64,000 bases of DNA from Costus lasius. Taxonomy: Eukaryota > Streptophyta > Magnoliopsida > Zingiberales > Costaceae. The DNA is taken from contig CM050449.1 of assembly GCA_027563935.2 (NCBI GenBank), positions 74,389,556-74,453,555 of the forward strand. The letters are read 5' to 3'. The position numbers and the translations under genes are program-made. This document shows, piece by piece, positions 1 to 12,339 of this stretch (positions within the stretch are counted from its first letter, which is position 1; each line of letters starts with the position of its first letter). Under the pieces are notes generated by a model that was not told the DNA's origin, ran no database searches, and saw nothing but the letters and a program-made list of their open reading frames with translations.

Positions 1-291
1 TAATGAAAAGCTAAAATATGATTTTTGTAGTTTTTCATTGCATATAGAAGAGCATATTCTAGGTGTTTTTCTCTATGCATATGATATTGTTATTGACAAG
101 CCCTTAAGCGTGCCTAAGATGTATTATTGTGAGGCCTTCATGCTGCCCTTCATTTCCTTTTGTTTTGTAAATTAAAGTTGAAGATTAGGGAAGACAATGA
201 GCACATCTTGACTCCTCTTTGCCGCATCTAACTACAAAGGGACAACCTCTTCCTTGGCTGAATCCTTGAGGCTTCTAGGGTTCACCCTAAG
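1..291. other. unassigned flank left of gypsy element A
   Basis: AT-rich sequence with no recognisable coding region. Its last five bases, CTAAG (287-291), form the left target-site duplication of the Ty3/gypsy element that starts at 292. Confidence 0.5.
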
Positions 292-1727
292 TGATGCAGG
301 GGCATCCAAAGTACTGCGACGGTCCAAGCGCACTAAGAAGCAGCCTATCAGATATGGATACCCAGTTTGACACCTTTTTAGATAAACTATTGTCACTCTT
401 TATTTTTGCTTAAAGCTTGTTCTTTACTTTCATGTTTTGGGATAGGAGTAGCCTAGGATTTTTATTTTTAAGTCTGCTTTACTTTCCTAGATTATGTAGT
501 AGGTTGTTCTCTTAGCCTAGGAACTTTAACATCTGTAATGCACATGCCTGGCACACTAGACCCTCAACCCCCCCCCCCCCCCCTCAAGTCAAAGTCAAAT
601 ATCAGTCAACATCCAGCCACAACCCTCAAAAGCACCAGCCAATCTCCATGCAAGCCAAATATGCACCAAAGACAAGCCCACAAGGAAAGCCTAAGAAGCC
701 AAGATAACCTCCACCTCATCAAGGTCAAGTCAACATCCAAGAAGTCAAGATAACCTCCACCTCATCAAGGTTGACATCCAAGAAGTCATGATAACCTCCA
801 CCTCATCAAGGACAAGTCAACATGTGCATGCAAGACTCCAACTCTATTCGGCTGAAATTTCAAACCAAGGCACCTCTTCACAACGACTACTCAAGATGCG
901 CATGCCGCTCCAACCAATCAAATTTTAACATGGCAACATGCAACTTCAATGCCCTATCTTCCCACCTTTTCAACAAGCATCTTCAGCTACAAATCCAGCA
1001 CACAACCGCCCACCCTATCCAATGAAAGAGCTGGATGCAACATCTCATCCTAGCCTCTCAAATTCAAACCGAGAAACATCAACCATTAGATGAACTTGAG
1101 GGAATTTGTAACGTTGAGGAAATGGGGTTTTAAGCCCTTGTATTTTCACACTTGCACTTAGTCTACTCTTTATGAAAATTTCAACCTTGTTAGTGTGCGT
1201 AACCTTGTAGCCGAGTGTTCTTCTGCCGAGACCTCACCTCTTCCTTCCATCTTCAAGCACTTGTGTGTGAGTTTGAAGACTGATGTGAAGACATCATCCC
1301 ATCTCTTGAAGCAATCGGCTAAGGAACTGAAGCCCTGAACAAGAACTTCTAAGGACCACATTGTTTGTAGTTTAAAGAGGGCTCGTAGGCTTTGTATTCT
1401 GCCCTCTCTTGTTCCATTGATTGTAAACGGCATGTTAGCTACCCTTTATTTCTTAACCTCATTGCCCAAAGTCAGAAGTAGTGGGAGCCGGGGGATTCAA
1501 AGAAAGGGGTCTTGGCCCCCTTCCCTAAAGGTGGCCTCAGGTAATCTCAAACTGAGTAGGGTAACCTTCTCATCTAAGGTGCATGATAGTTTATCTTCAT
1601 TTTGCTTGCTAGATTAAATCTGTGCATGCTAGTATTTCTTTCCACTTTACTGAATTGCACCTGCTTAAGTCAAGTGATATAGAGCTACATACCTTAGGTA
1701 GAATCTTTGGGATCTCGTTCTACTTCA
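292..1727 (+). repeat. 5' LTR of gypsy element A
   Basis: 1436 bp, TG...CA ends. It matches 7540-7777 plus 9472-10674 (1441 bp together). It contains a poly-C run near 570-583 and a three-copy tandem subrepeat at 697-824. No clear TATA box was picked out. Confidence 0.92.
697..824 (+). repeat. tandem subrepeat inside the gypsy A LTR
   Basis: Three imperfect copies of a 41-45 bp unit with the core GATAACCTCCACCTCATCAA. The same array is present in the 3' LTR at about 9639-9770, so it predates insertion. Confidence 0.85.
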
Positions 1728-1728
1728 G

Positions 1729-1739
1729 TGGTATCAGAG
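1729..1739 (+). other. primer-binding site, tRNA-iMet type
   Basis: TGGTATCAGAG lies one base after the 5' LTR. It is complementary to the 3' end of plant initiator tRNA-Met, the usual primer of many plant LTR elements. Confidence 0.85.
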
Positions 1740-2927
1740 GAGCCCTAAGGTGCTCTAAAATTTGGGTAATAATTTCTGAAATCTGTTGTTCCCTGTGATT
1801 CTCTATTTCTTGCGAATCTCTGTTTTTCTAAAGTCTGTACTATGTGGCTACTGATTTCTCTTGGTTCCTATTGCAGAAGAACTACTGAACCTTGTGCTGA
1901 GTTACGATTGAGAAGTCCTGGAAGTCTTGCTATTTCCGATTCTATTTTTCTGAAGTTCTCTAATTTGGGATTGACTTTAATCTTACTGATAAACTATTTA
2001 AGAACTGCGCTGAAATCTGTTCCTGAATTTCTGCTTGCTGAACTTCTATTCACTGAAATCCTTGTTTCTTTGGTTCTGCTGTCAGTTTGGTCTGCCAAAA
2101 CAAGTCTTTCAAGAAGTGGTATTTGAGAATACTTGCTGCGTTTATACTTGAACTTCCGTTTGAACTTCTTCAGCCGAGAGGGTATTTGATAATACTAACT
2201 AATAGTCATCCCCATGTACCCTAGCTGCATTGATTTCAGACACAGCAAATCTCTACTATGGTTGAAATCTGAATTTCCAAGTAGTGGGATTTTAATTGTT
2301 GACTGATTTGGATTTCTGCGAGAGCTTATTGGATTTCTATATATGGGATTCAGACAACCTCTAAGGAGCTGGGAGGTTCTACAAGCTATCTAATTGATAG
2401 GTAGACTTTGAGACCTCTAGTTGCTTCAGTTCAGCGCAGCAAGGTAAGTGTTGTGGTTGAGTGCGGCAGCAACAGAAGCAAGTAAAACCTGTTACTGTTC
2501 CTTACTGGCTGGAATTTCTTTTGCTTGAGTTTATACGCTGATAAGGGGATTAGTGAACTACTTGTGCCATAGAGTTTCCACTTATCTTCTTCAACCTGTT
2601 TACCATCTTCAGGGTTGCAGCGAAACGATTGCTGTCAGCCTTCTTGAAGCCTTGGAACATAGCTGGTCATTCCCATTTACTGTTGCATACCAAATTTTTG
2701 TTTTCCAGCTTGCGATTGTGATTTGGGTAGGGCAAAAGCTGTCTAAGGTTGTTGATAGCTCTTTGAACTCTCCATGAGAAGTTCAAAACTCCAATTCCCT
2801 AGCATAATAGTTGCTGGAGGAAAACAGGAATTTGAGCAAATCCAGCAGATTTGTTCCCTTTCAAGTACTGTTCATTACTGGCTTTTACTTGTGATTATGT
2901 TTGCCTAGTTGTGTTTGTTTCTCGAAA
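1740..2927 (+). other. untranslated leader of gypsy element A
   Basis: About 1.2 kb between the primer site and the first gag codon. No coding features or other known elements were recognised here. Confidence 0.55.
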
Positions 2928-4660
2928 ATGGTAAACATAAGGAATAGGGTTGGCAATGATACTACTAAGGGAGAAGGAGCTTCCATGGAGAACATGACAA
3001 GAATGCTACAACAACTTCTAAGTCGTATGGATAGGATGGAAGAACAAACACAGACTTTAAACCAGTAGACACAGACTCTAAGCCAAGCTGTAACTCAACA
3101 TATCCCTATCCCAAATGTTGAACAACTCCACTATCAATCCCCTAGGAGAACCCAAGAAAATTCATGGGGAGAGGGACCTTGTCAAACTGAACTTAGACAT
3201 GGTAGGACTGAACCCCGACTTGATCACCATTAACGACCTAGAGTCACAACCCCTAGTGAGCATAATTTAAATGAACCTTATAGAGGTCGGGAGGATGAGG
3301 ATATTTTCAAAAACTTAAGAATGAATCCACCCTTGTTTGATGGAAGTGTGGATACACAAGGATACCAAGAATGGAAATCCCTTGTAGAACAATACTTTGA
3401 ATGCCAATCTGTGCCTGAATGAAGCAAGGTGAAATATGCCCGCTTCTTGCTTAGAGGGATTGCCTTAGTATTCTAGAATAGCGTAGAGAAACAACTTGAA
3501 AGAAGACGCGTAGCACCCATAGATAACTGGATAGGGATGAAACAACGATTAGGAGAAAAATACATATCCCCACACTTAGGCAGAGGACCTATGACCAGTT
3601 AACTAGGTTGACCCAAGGTACTGATACTGTAAGAGAATACACCAAAAAGTTTGACAACCTGATGATTAGGTGTGGTATAGATGAGGAGCTCTGGATGACC
3701 ATAAATAGGTATAAGGCTGGGTTAAGACCAGAATTAAGGAGAGCTCTAGTATACCGGCCCACTGATAATATCCAGGAAGTATCCCAGTTAGCTAGTGAGA
3801 TAGAATATGAGCTTCAGCAATACAGGACCACCCCAAATACCTATAGAAACCAGAGCACCCCGGCGGCTATACCATCTAAACCTACTCCCTCTAGTGTGCC
3901 TCACCCTAGTGCACCCCACCCTAGTATACCCAACAACATTAGGACCACCCCAAGCCCTACCAAGGTCACCTGTTACAAGTGCTCCCAGCCCAGTCATTTA
4001 GCCAAAGATTGCAGGAGGAAAACCTTATTCATAATCGAAAACCCATTAGAACAGGTAGAAGAGCCCAAAGACCTTGGTGAAGATGTGTATGCCCCTGATT
4101 ATAATAGCGAGGAAGACCCTGTAAACACCATAGTAGGAATAGTGAGATGCACCCTTCTTAAGGACACCCCCGAAGATTGGAGAAGGATCAATTTGTTCTA
4201 CACTTACACTAAGTGCAATGGCAAGGTGTGTAAGATTGTGGTGGACAGCGGGAGTAGCTTGAATGTCATATCTAAGGGAGCTGCCACCAAGTTTGAGCTG
4301 AACTTAGAAGATCACCCAAAACCATATAGTATCTCCTGGGTTGATCAAACCCACATACCCATTACCCATCGGTGTGTTGTCCCTTTACACTTAGCCTCCT
4401 TTCAGGGAAAAATCTGGTGTGATATCACTAACATGGATGTGGCGGATGTCCTATTAGGAAGGCCATGGCTTTATGACCTATATGTTATCCATTATAGTAG
4501 AAGCAATACTTACACTTTCATGCATAATGGTAGAAAAATCACTTTAGTTCCCAGCCTACCCTGTGAAATGAGGGCATTACATACTAAGGGAAAAGCCATT
4601 GAAGCACCCAAACCCATCTCCTTGCTAAGAGCTCAGCTATTCCTAAAAGAAGCACAATAA
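2928..4660 (+). pseudogene. gag and protease region of gypsy element A (broken)
   Basis: The gag start is taken as ATG at 2928. In-frame stops follow at 3066 (TAG), 3231 (TAA), 3420 (TGA) and 3474 (TAG), and there is a frameshift near 3575. From there an open frame runs to a TAA at 4658. It contains a CCHC zinc knuckle (CYKCSQPSHLAKDC, about 3970-4015) and an aspartic protease motif (VVDSGSSLNVIS, about 4238-4275) typical of Ty3/gypsy. The intact family would make a capsid/nucleocapsid precursor and protease. Codons such as CAG to TAG and CGA to TGA explain several of the stops. The frame restarts directly after 4660 without a shift, so that TAA is a point lesion in a continuous gag-pol frame. 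Confidence 0.9.
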
Positions 4661-6215
4661 ATGAATCAAATTTATACCTTAGTTATCAAGGCGGTTGAGG
4701 ATACTTCAGTAACTGAAACACCTTCTGAAGTATGTAGATTGTTGGAAGGGTACAAGGAAATCACCCCTGAGGAACTCCCTGATGAGCTTTCCCCTGAACG
4801 TGATATGCAGCATGCCATTGACTTGGTTCCTGGGGCCACCCTCCCGCATCTACCACACTATCGCATGAGCCCTACGGAGCACGCAGAGCTCCGAAGACAA
4901 GTTGATGAATTATTAAGTAAAGGGCTGATTAGGGAGAGCTTGAGCTCGTGTGTCGTCCCTGCCCTCCTGACTCCAAAGAAGGATGGCACTTGGCGCATGT
5001 GTATAGACTGTCGGGCTATCAATAAAATAACTATCAAATACCATTTCCCCATTCCCCGTCTTGATGACATGCTGGGCATGATCGCTGGGTCCACTTGGTT
5101 TTCTAAGTTGGATCTACACAGCGGGTATCATCAGGTAAGGATTCGAGAAAGGGATGAATGGAAAACGACATTCAAGACAACCGATGGGCTTTATGAGTGG
5201 CTGGTGATGCCTTTTGGCCTCACCAATGCACCTTCCACTTTCATGAGGTTGATGAACCATATGCTAAAGCCTTACATAGGAAAATTTCTAGTTGTGTACT
5301 TTGATGACATTTTAATTTTTAGTAACAATCAGGAAGGCCATCTTAGGCATCTCCAAGCTCTGCTGGACATTCTGAAAAGAGATAAGTTATTCCTTAATTT
5401 AAAGAAATGTGTGTTTATGGTTAATAAGGTAGAGTTCCTTGGGTTTATAGTATCTGATACTGAACTTAAGGCTGATCCTGCTAAGATCAAGACGGTTGTA
5501 GAATGGCCCACACCTACTTCCATCACTGAGGTTAGGAGTTTTCATGGTTTAGCCACCTTTTATAGACGTTTTATCTAGGGATTTAGCACTGTTGTGGCGC
5601 CCATTACAAACTGTTTACAAAAGAAAACTTTTGAGTGGACCCCCATGGCTGAGAAGGCCTTCCTTGACCTAAAGTCTAGAATTACTACTGCTCCTGTTTT
5701 AAGGTTACCTGACTTTAGCAAAGTCTTTATAGTAAATTGTGATGCTTCTGGGGTTGGGATAGGAGGTACCTTAAGCCAGGAAGGGCATCCTATAGCATCC
5801 TTTTGTGAGAAATTGAATGAGATAAGACAACGGTACTCAACATATGACAAAGAATTTTATGCTGTTATCCAATCTCTGAAACACTGGAGGCATTATCTGA
5901 TTCATAAAGAATTTATCTTGAATAGTAATCACCAAGCCCTTGTTTACTTGAATAGTCAAACCAAATTGAATCCACGGCACGCCAAATGGGTAGAATTTTT
6001 ATAGCAATATACTTTTGTGCTTAAACATAAGGCTGACACACAAAATAAGATGGTTGACACTTTGAGTAGGAGGACCTTACTATTGAATACTTTGCGGGTG
6101 ACTGTTAATTGGTTTAAGCGTCTAAGAGAAGAATATCATGTTTGCCCTGATTTTGGTAAAATATATATTGACTTGGAAATCAACCCCCATACCCATGCTA
6201 AATTTTGTATCAAAT
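4661..6215 (+). pseudogene. reverse transcriptase and RNase H of gypsy element A (broken)
   Basis: Encodes Ty3/gypsy RT with motifs in order: a [17 protein letters not shown] block, [20 protein letters not shown] and the catalytic YFDD box (about 5297-5308). A TAG at 5576 breaks the frame between RT and RNase H. RNase H follows with NCDASGVGIGG and YSTYDKEFYAV. A second TAG at 6002 sits where the family has Gln, consistent with CAG to TAG. A frameshift lies near 6140-6215. The spacing of the conserved blocks is normal, so the damage is by point lesions and small indels rather than large deletion. Confidence 0.92.
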
Positions 6216-7539
6216 AAGTACCTTTTTAAGGGAAATAGACTTTGTATACCTAAGACCTCCATGCATGATTTCTTATCTTGGGAAATACATGGAGGAGGGG
6301 CGACAGGACACCATGGAAGAGATAAGACCCAGACCCTAGTTGAAGAAAGATTCTATTAGCCTTCTTTAGGGAGAGACATAGCTAGGGTAGTGGAGCATTG
6401 TATGACTTGTCAAATTTCCAAGACCCAAAAACACAATACTGGTCTCTATACCCCATTGCCTATACCGAAGGGACCGTGGCAGGACTTGAGCATGGATTTT
6501 GTGATAGGACTACCACGTACCAGCTCTCATCATGACTCTATTTTTGTAGTGGTGGATAGGTTTTCCAAGATGGCGCATTTTATTCCTTGTAGTAAAACCA
6601 CTGATGCTTCACACATTGCACGACTTTTCTTTAAAGAAGTGGTTCATTTACATGGATTGCCTCTCACCATTGTTTTAGATAGAGATACAAAATTTGTTAG
6701 TCACTTTTGGAGGACCCTATGGAAATTGCTAGGAACCTAGCTAAACTTTTCCACTGCCTACCATCCTTAGTCTAATGGTCAAACTGAGGTGGTTAATAGA
6801 TCTCTTGGTAATAATCTTAGGTGTCTTGTGGGAGAGCACCCGGGGAATTGGGATAAGTTGTTACCTACTACTGAATTTGCTTTCAATAGTGTTGTTAATA
6901 GAACCACTAGACTTAGCCTTTTTTAAATCAATATAGGATATCAGCCTAGAAAACCCATTGATCTAGCCCCTCTCCCCGCCCCATTCCAAACTTCATAGTC
7001 GGCTTTGACTTTTGCACAACACATTCTGAAGATTCATAATGAAGTCAAAGACTACATAGCTAATACTACATTGAAATATCAAATTGCTGCTAATGAACAT
7101 AGAAGACAAGTATCTTTCAAAGAAGGAGATTTAGTTATTTGCAAGAACAGGAAGGAGCGGTTCCAAGGAGGAAATCACAAGCTACAGGCAAGAGGCATGG
7201 GACCATTCAAGATCAAAAAGAAGATCAATGATAATGCATACACATTGGATTTGCCGGCAGCCCTGGACATTCATCCCACGGTAAATGTAGAAGAAATCAC
7301 ACTCTACAAGGAGCCTCTACCAATTGAAGTACCAAATTAAGCAAAGAAGTCAGCACCATCCTGGAAGAACAACAACGATTGACAAAACAGGGAACACATA
7401 ATTACTACCTGATACAATGGACAGATCATACTGAGAGCTGGATGCCTGAAGAAGAAGAAGTACGACTCTTTGTCCCAGATATGTTACAATTCTTCAAATT
7501 AAATTCTCCGGAGGAGAATTCTTTCACCCCCGGGAAAGC
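6216..7539 (+). pseudogene. integrase and chromodomain-like C-terminus of gypsy element A (broken)
   Basis: Integrase zinc-binding residues (EHCMTCQ) and the core ([38 protein letters not shown] then stop then SNGQTEVVNRSLG) are readable across at least five stops, including 6357 (probably Trp TGG to TAG), 6738 and a TAG replacing Gln in the HPQSNGQTE block. After a frameshift near 7340, the tail at 7379-7539 reads YYLIQWTDHTESWMPEEEE, which resembles the aromatic core of a chromodomain and supports a chromovirus-type assignment. The last frame runs on into the 3' LTR. Confidence 0.85.
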
Positions 7540-7777
7540 TGATGCAGGGGCATCCAAAGTACTGTGACAGTCCAAGCGCACTAAGAAGCAGCCTATTAGA
7601 TATGGATACCCAGTTTGACACCTTTTTGGATAAACTATTGTCACTCTTTATTTTTGCTTAAAGCTTGTTATTTACTTTCATGTTTTAGGATAGGAGTAGC
7701 CTAGGACTTTTTATTTTTAAGTCTGCTTTACTTTCCTAGATTATGTAGTAGATTGTTCTCTTAGCCTAGGAACTTTA
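7540..7777 (+). repeat. 3' LTR of gypsy element A, left part
   Basis: First 238 bp of the 3' LTR. The last five bases, CTTTA (7773-7777), are duplicated at 9467-9471 by the nested insertion. Confidence 0.92.
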
Positions 7778-9466
7778 TGAAGGACCCCTTTCGTGAGGGG
7801 GGCGAAACCCATAGCCATGAAAATTTCTTTTTCGGCAGCGGAATTAGGGTTTCATAAGGATCGCATACATCATATATGATCAACTTAAAATTGCATAGAT
7901 CTTAGATGGAATCATACCATAGCCATTTGGTTGGATGGCGGCTTGGAAGAAGAAGGTGATAAGGCTTTCCTCCAAAGATGACGCACACAAGTTGAGTGGT
8001 CGGCTACTCCTTGTGACTCCTTGTGCTAGCAAGGATCTCCAAGTGTCCTTTTGTGTGTGAAAGAGAAGAGATGAATCTACTATGCTGATTGAACCTTCTC
8101 CTTTGGCGTGAAGATCACCCAAGACGAGCGCAAGAGCACAAGTCGGCGAGAGAGAGCGAGAGAGTAACCCCCACATTCGAAAACGTTGGGAATTAACCAA
8201 AGGAGGAAAAACGCCTTTCTAAAAATAGAAAGCACTAAGTCCTCATTCAATCCCACGTTACCTTCGAACGTCTCCCATTCGAACCAAGCGTTCACATAAG
8301 TGAACCGATTCAATTCATTCGGTTCAATGCATTTGGTTCAAAGACCAAATCAAATCAACATTGGTTCAGATCTCATTAAACCAAATGGTTCAAGATCTAA
8401 CCGTTCATCTCTCGATGCTCTCGATCTCACCGATCTAGCATCCAATCTCTCGATCGAAGCTTACCGATCTCAAGCCCTAATCAATCAAACATGATCAGAC
8501 CAGATCTCACTTACAATCAGAGTTTAAACTCCTTTAAACTGAACCAAAACAATTCAGTCCACACGATCTGACATAAGTAAGCCATATCATCAAATTGTGC
8601 GACCCTAAGGGTTTCCTTTAAATGTCGGTAACGATAACTTACGTTATCACGATCAGTGAGGGGTATCTAGCAACACATCACTGTCTCCCGATATAAAGGA
8701 AAGAGTCTTCCAAGACTACACCCAAACCACAGCACAAGTGTGAATCCACTTCACTAGGCATACATGTTTCCTTTGCCACTGGATGTTCTTATTGGACAAG
8801 CGTGTCAAGCCTGTGACTCCAATATGATGAGAATGATTAGATCAGATGAACACAGTCATCTGGGTATGGCCATACACTTACTCAATCATCTCATCCAGGG
8901 GGGCCCCTTTAGAACATCACACTCCAAACTAGGAGACGGCAATCCTTTATCTATCACTAGTGCCCTAACATGACTCATGCTCATTATCCAAGATAGTCTA
9001 TAACCATTATGTTTCAAATGATATTGAACTACCTCAAAACAATGCCAATCATCATTTAGAAACACAAGTGATCTCAAGTCAGAGGAAATATGCCACTTGT
9101 TGCATACAAGGATTATTCACATTGTGACAAGCAATTGAATATCCTAGTAGGGTCTGTCCAGTACATCCAATGTACCCATGAGTCTACATCTCATTCCATG
9201 CTCGAAGCATCCTATAAGATTAGAACACATATTAGTCTCAATCATATCAAGGCTGTCTCAAGTTCACCAAGATATCTCGACTAAGGACAATACAGCATGT
9301 CAGCCAAGCTGAACAGCATTGAGACATTATTCAAAAGTACACTTATTGCAGCAGACAATGTAACAAACTGAATAACAACCATTGCCTTTATAAACATAAG
9401 AGTTTATACATGATACTGAAAGAATCCCAAGGCCTCAAACATTAGCCTTAAGGGCATACCCCAACA
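7778..9466 (-). mobile_element. solo Copia LTR nested in gypsy A, antisense
   Basis: 1689 bp beginning TGAAGGACC and ending ACCCCAACA, flanked by the perfect 5-bp duplication CTTTA. Its reverse complement aligns end to end with the 1722-bp LTRs of the young Copia element at 47479-56617, sharing the start TGTTGGGGTATGCCC and the block TTTCGCCCCCCTC near the 3' end. No internal sequence is present, so it is a solo LTR left by intra-element recombination. It is clearly more diverged from the young LTRs than those are from each other. Confidence 0.93.
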
Positions 9467-9471
9467 CTTTA

Positions 9472-10674
9472 ACCCTGTAATGCACATGTCAGGCACCCTT
9501 GACCCTCAACCCCCCCCCCCAACCCACCCTCAAGTAAAAGTCAAATATCAGTCAACATCTAGCCACAACCCTCAAAAGCACCAGCCAATCTCCATGCAAG
9601 CCAACTATGTGCCAAAGACAAGCCCACAAGGAAAGCCCAAGAAGCCAAGATAACCTCCACCTGATCAAGGTCAAGTCAACATCCAAGAAGTCAAGATAAC
9701 CTCCACCTCATCAAGGTTGACATCCAAGAAGTCATGATAACCTCCACCTCATCAAGGACAAGTCAACATGCACATGCAAGACTCCAACTCTATTCGGCTG
9801 AAATTTCAAACCAAGGCACCTCTTCACAACAACTACTCAAGATGCGCATGCAGCTCCAACCAATCAAATTTCAACATGGCAACATGCAACTTCAATGCCC
9901 TATCTTCCCACCTTTTCAACAAGCATCTTCGGCTACAAATCCAGCACACAACTGCCCACCCTATCCAATGAAAGAGTTGGATGTAACATCTCATCCCAGC
10001 CTCTCAAATTCAAATCGAGAAATAGCAACCATTAGATGAACTTGAGGGAATTTGTAATGTTGAGGAAATGGGGTTTTAAGCCCTTGTATTTTCACACTTG
10101 CACTTAGTCTACTCTTTATGAAAATTTCAACCTTGTTAGTGTGTGTAATCTTTTAGCCGAGTGTTCTTCTACCAAGACCTCCCCTCATCCTTCCATCTTC
10201 AGGCACTTGTGCGTGAGTTTGAAGACTAACATGAAGAGATCATCCCATCTCTTGAAGCAATCGGCTAAGGAACTGAAAACATGAACAAGAACTTCTAAGG
10301 ACCACATTGTTTATAGTTTAAAGAGGGCTTGTAGGCTTTGTATTCTGCCCCCTCTTGTTCCATTGATTGTAAACGGCATGTTAGCTATCCTTTATTTCTT
10401 AACCTCATTGCCCAAAGTCAGAAGTAGTGGGAGCCGGGGGATTCAAAGAAAGGGGTCTTGGCCCCCTTCCCTAAAGGTGGCCTCAGGTAATCTCAAACTA
10501 AGTAGGGTAACCTTCTCATCTAAGGTGCATGATAGTTTATCTTCATTTTGCTTGCTAGATTAAATCTATGCATGCTAGTATTTTTTTTCCACTTTACTGA
10601 ATTGCGCCTGCTTAAGTCAAATGATATAGAGCTACATATCTTTGGTAGAATCCTTGGGATTTCGTTCTACTTCA
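9472..10674 (+). repeat. 3' LTR of gypsy element A, right part
   Basis: Continues the LTR interrupted at 7777. Poly-C near 9510 and the tandem subrepeat at about 9639-9770 match the 5' LTR. It ends TTCA at 10674, followed by the target duplication CTAGG. Confidence 0.92.
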
Positions 10675-11395
10675 CTAGGTGGCGCACCTTAAGGATTAAG
10701 GGCTGATGAAGAGGGCTTGTGCAAGCCTCTTGTTTGGCCGAAATTCTGATGGCTTCTAGGGCTTCCTAGAGGAGCATCAAAGAAATTTCATGGGCTGATC
10801 TAGAGGTGGAGCAAATAGCCCCTAGTGGTGATGCCTCTTGCCAAGTGGCACATCTACATAATGGCGCAACATGCTAAGGAGATGTTGGCCAAACACTAGG
10901 AGGAGCCTAGGGTTTGCGAGCTAACACAGGTGGAGGATGGAGCCTAGGAGAAACACCTAGGGTTGGAGCAGAACAATGAAGCAATCAGAGCAAGGAGCTG
11001 ACGGCTTGGAGCATGGGCTGGTCGCTTAGAGCTTTGGAGTTGCTTGGTATAGAGTCTAGGTCTAGGGTGTGGGGTCAAAAAGTATTACATTAATAATGTA
11101 ATATGACCTTTATTAAATTCACCTTAAATTAATAAGACTTTTTGTTTAATGGGATCCGGCTTCCAATGAGCGTATCCCTAAAATTAGGGAACCTTTGATT
11201 AAGAGATCTATACTATGAAATAAAATATAAAGCCAAACAATTTTATTTATGCATATTGTGAAAATACATGACTTGATATGGTACATGAATAATGAAATAA
11301 TTAAGCTATTATCAATTTGGGCAGTTCATATTCGTCAAGTGTTTGATCTTGCGATGGGTTGCGATAGGTTATTAGGGAATATCTAGCCTGAGCAA
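10675..11395. other. unassigned spacer, probably transposon-derived
   Basis: No coding region. The stretch GGTGGCGCACCTTAAGG and the nearby GCCTAGGG blocks loosely resemble the leader of the young Copia element around 50146-50200. This suggests an old Copia-like leader, but the similarity is short. Confidence 0.3.
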
Positions 11396-11480
11396 CACAA
11401 TGTCATATTAAGGAACTACGCCCCAATGATAAACATCGACGTACGCACCTCCCAAACAATATTTCATCGTAATGCATTAA
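11396..11480 (+). repeat. direct repeat left of the minisatellite
   Basis: About 85 bp (core GATAAACATCGACGTACGCA) that recurs with substitutions at 12340-12425 on the other side of the 42-bp array. Confidence 0.75.
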
Positions 11481-11528
11481 GGCATACGGATATTAGAACT
11501 TTGAAGATCATCCGGCATTGACGGCGTA

Positions 11529-12300
11529 TTGGATGTTTGATTTGAATTTGAAAATATCCGGTCTTGTGACTTGTTGGATATTTAAATATTGGATAAATTA
11601 TCTGGCCTCGTGGTTTATTGGATATTTTACATTTGGGAAAAATTATCCGGTCTTGTGACTTATTGGATAATTTGATTTAGAAAATATTCGGCCATGCGGC
11701 GTATTGGATAATTTAATTTTCAAAATTACCCAACCTTGCAGCGTGTTGGATAATTTAATTTTGACAATTACCCGGCCTTACGGCGTGTTGGATAATTTAA
11801 TTTTGAAAATTACCCGGCCTTACGGCGTATTGGATAACTTAATTTTGGAAGTTACCCGGCCTTGCGGCGTGTTGGATAATTTAATTTTAAAAAATTACCT
11901 GGCCTTACGGTGTGTTGGATAATTTAATTTTGAAAATTACTCGGCCTTGCGGCGTATTGGATAATTTAATTTTTGAAATTACCCAGCCTTACGGTGTGTT
12001 GGATAATTTAATTTTGAAAATTACCCGGCCTTGCGGCGTATTGGATAATTTAATTTTGGAAATTACTCAGCTTTGCGGCATGTTGGATAATTTGATTTTT
12101 TTTAAAAAATTATCCGGCCTTGCGGCGTGTTGGATAATTTGATTTTGGAAATTACCCGGCCTTACGGCGTGTTGGATAATTTGATTTTTAAAAATTATCC
12201 GGCCTTACAGTGTGTTGGATAATTTAAATTGGGAAAATTACCCGGCCTCTCGGCGTGTTAGATAATTAAATTTGAGAATATCCGGTCTTCCGACTTGTTG
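11529..12300 (+). repeat. minisatellite array, 42-bp unit, about 18 copies
   Basis: Units run from TTGGATAATTTAATTTTG through AATTACCCGGCC to TTGCGGCGTG, with length varying from about 41 to 45 bp. Central units are most alike and the edge units diverge, the usual pattern for arrays homogenised by unequal exchange. Because 42 is a multiple of 3, the array reads as 14-residue periodic peptides (LDNLILKITRPYGV), which is a by-product and not evidence of a gene. Confidence 0.95.
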
Positions 12301-12339
12301 GATAATTTGAATTTAAAAATGCTTTGGCATTAATGAACG

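Larger units (their letters stand above)
292..10674 (+). mobile_element. Ty3/gypsy LTR retrotransposon A (chromovirus-like), degenerate, with a nested solo LTR
   Basis: The element has two long direct repeats starting TGATGCAGGGGCATCC and ending TCTACTTCA (292-1727 and 7540-10674). It is flanked by CTAAG (287-291) and CTAGG (10675-10679), a 5-bp target duplication with one mismatch. A tRNA-Met-type primer site follows the 5' LTR and a purine-rich stretch (CGGGAAAGC) precedes the 3' LTR. Domain order is gag, protease, RT, RNase H, integrase and a chromodomain-like tail, which is Ty3/gypsy order. Stops and frameshifts break every domain, so the copy cannot be autonomous. The 3' LTR is interrupted by a solo Copia LTR at 7778-9466. 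Confidence 0.93.

Noticed and set aside
1842..2777. Short hydrophobic frames between the 5' LTR and gag of gypsy A
   Set aside because: They lie in the untranslated leader of a decayed element and carry no motifs.
3788..4001. Frames opposite and overlapping the gag linker of gypsy A
   Set aside because: They are shadows of the Pro/Ser/Thr-rich gag linker in other frames.
11704..12142. Open frames with a 14-residue repeat (LDNLILKITRPYGV) that could look like a repeat protein
   Set aside because: They follow from a 42-bp minisatellite whose unit is a multiple of three. There is no start context, no domain, and the frame breaks when unit length varies.
11529..12300. Regularly spaced repeats that could suggest a CRISPR array
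   Set aside because: The units are contiguous without unique spacers and the DNA is plant nuclear.
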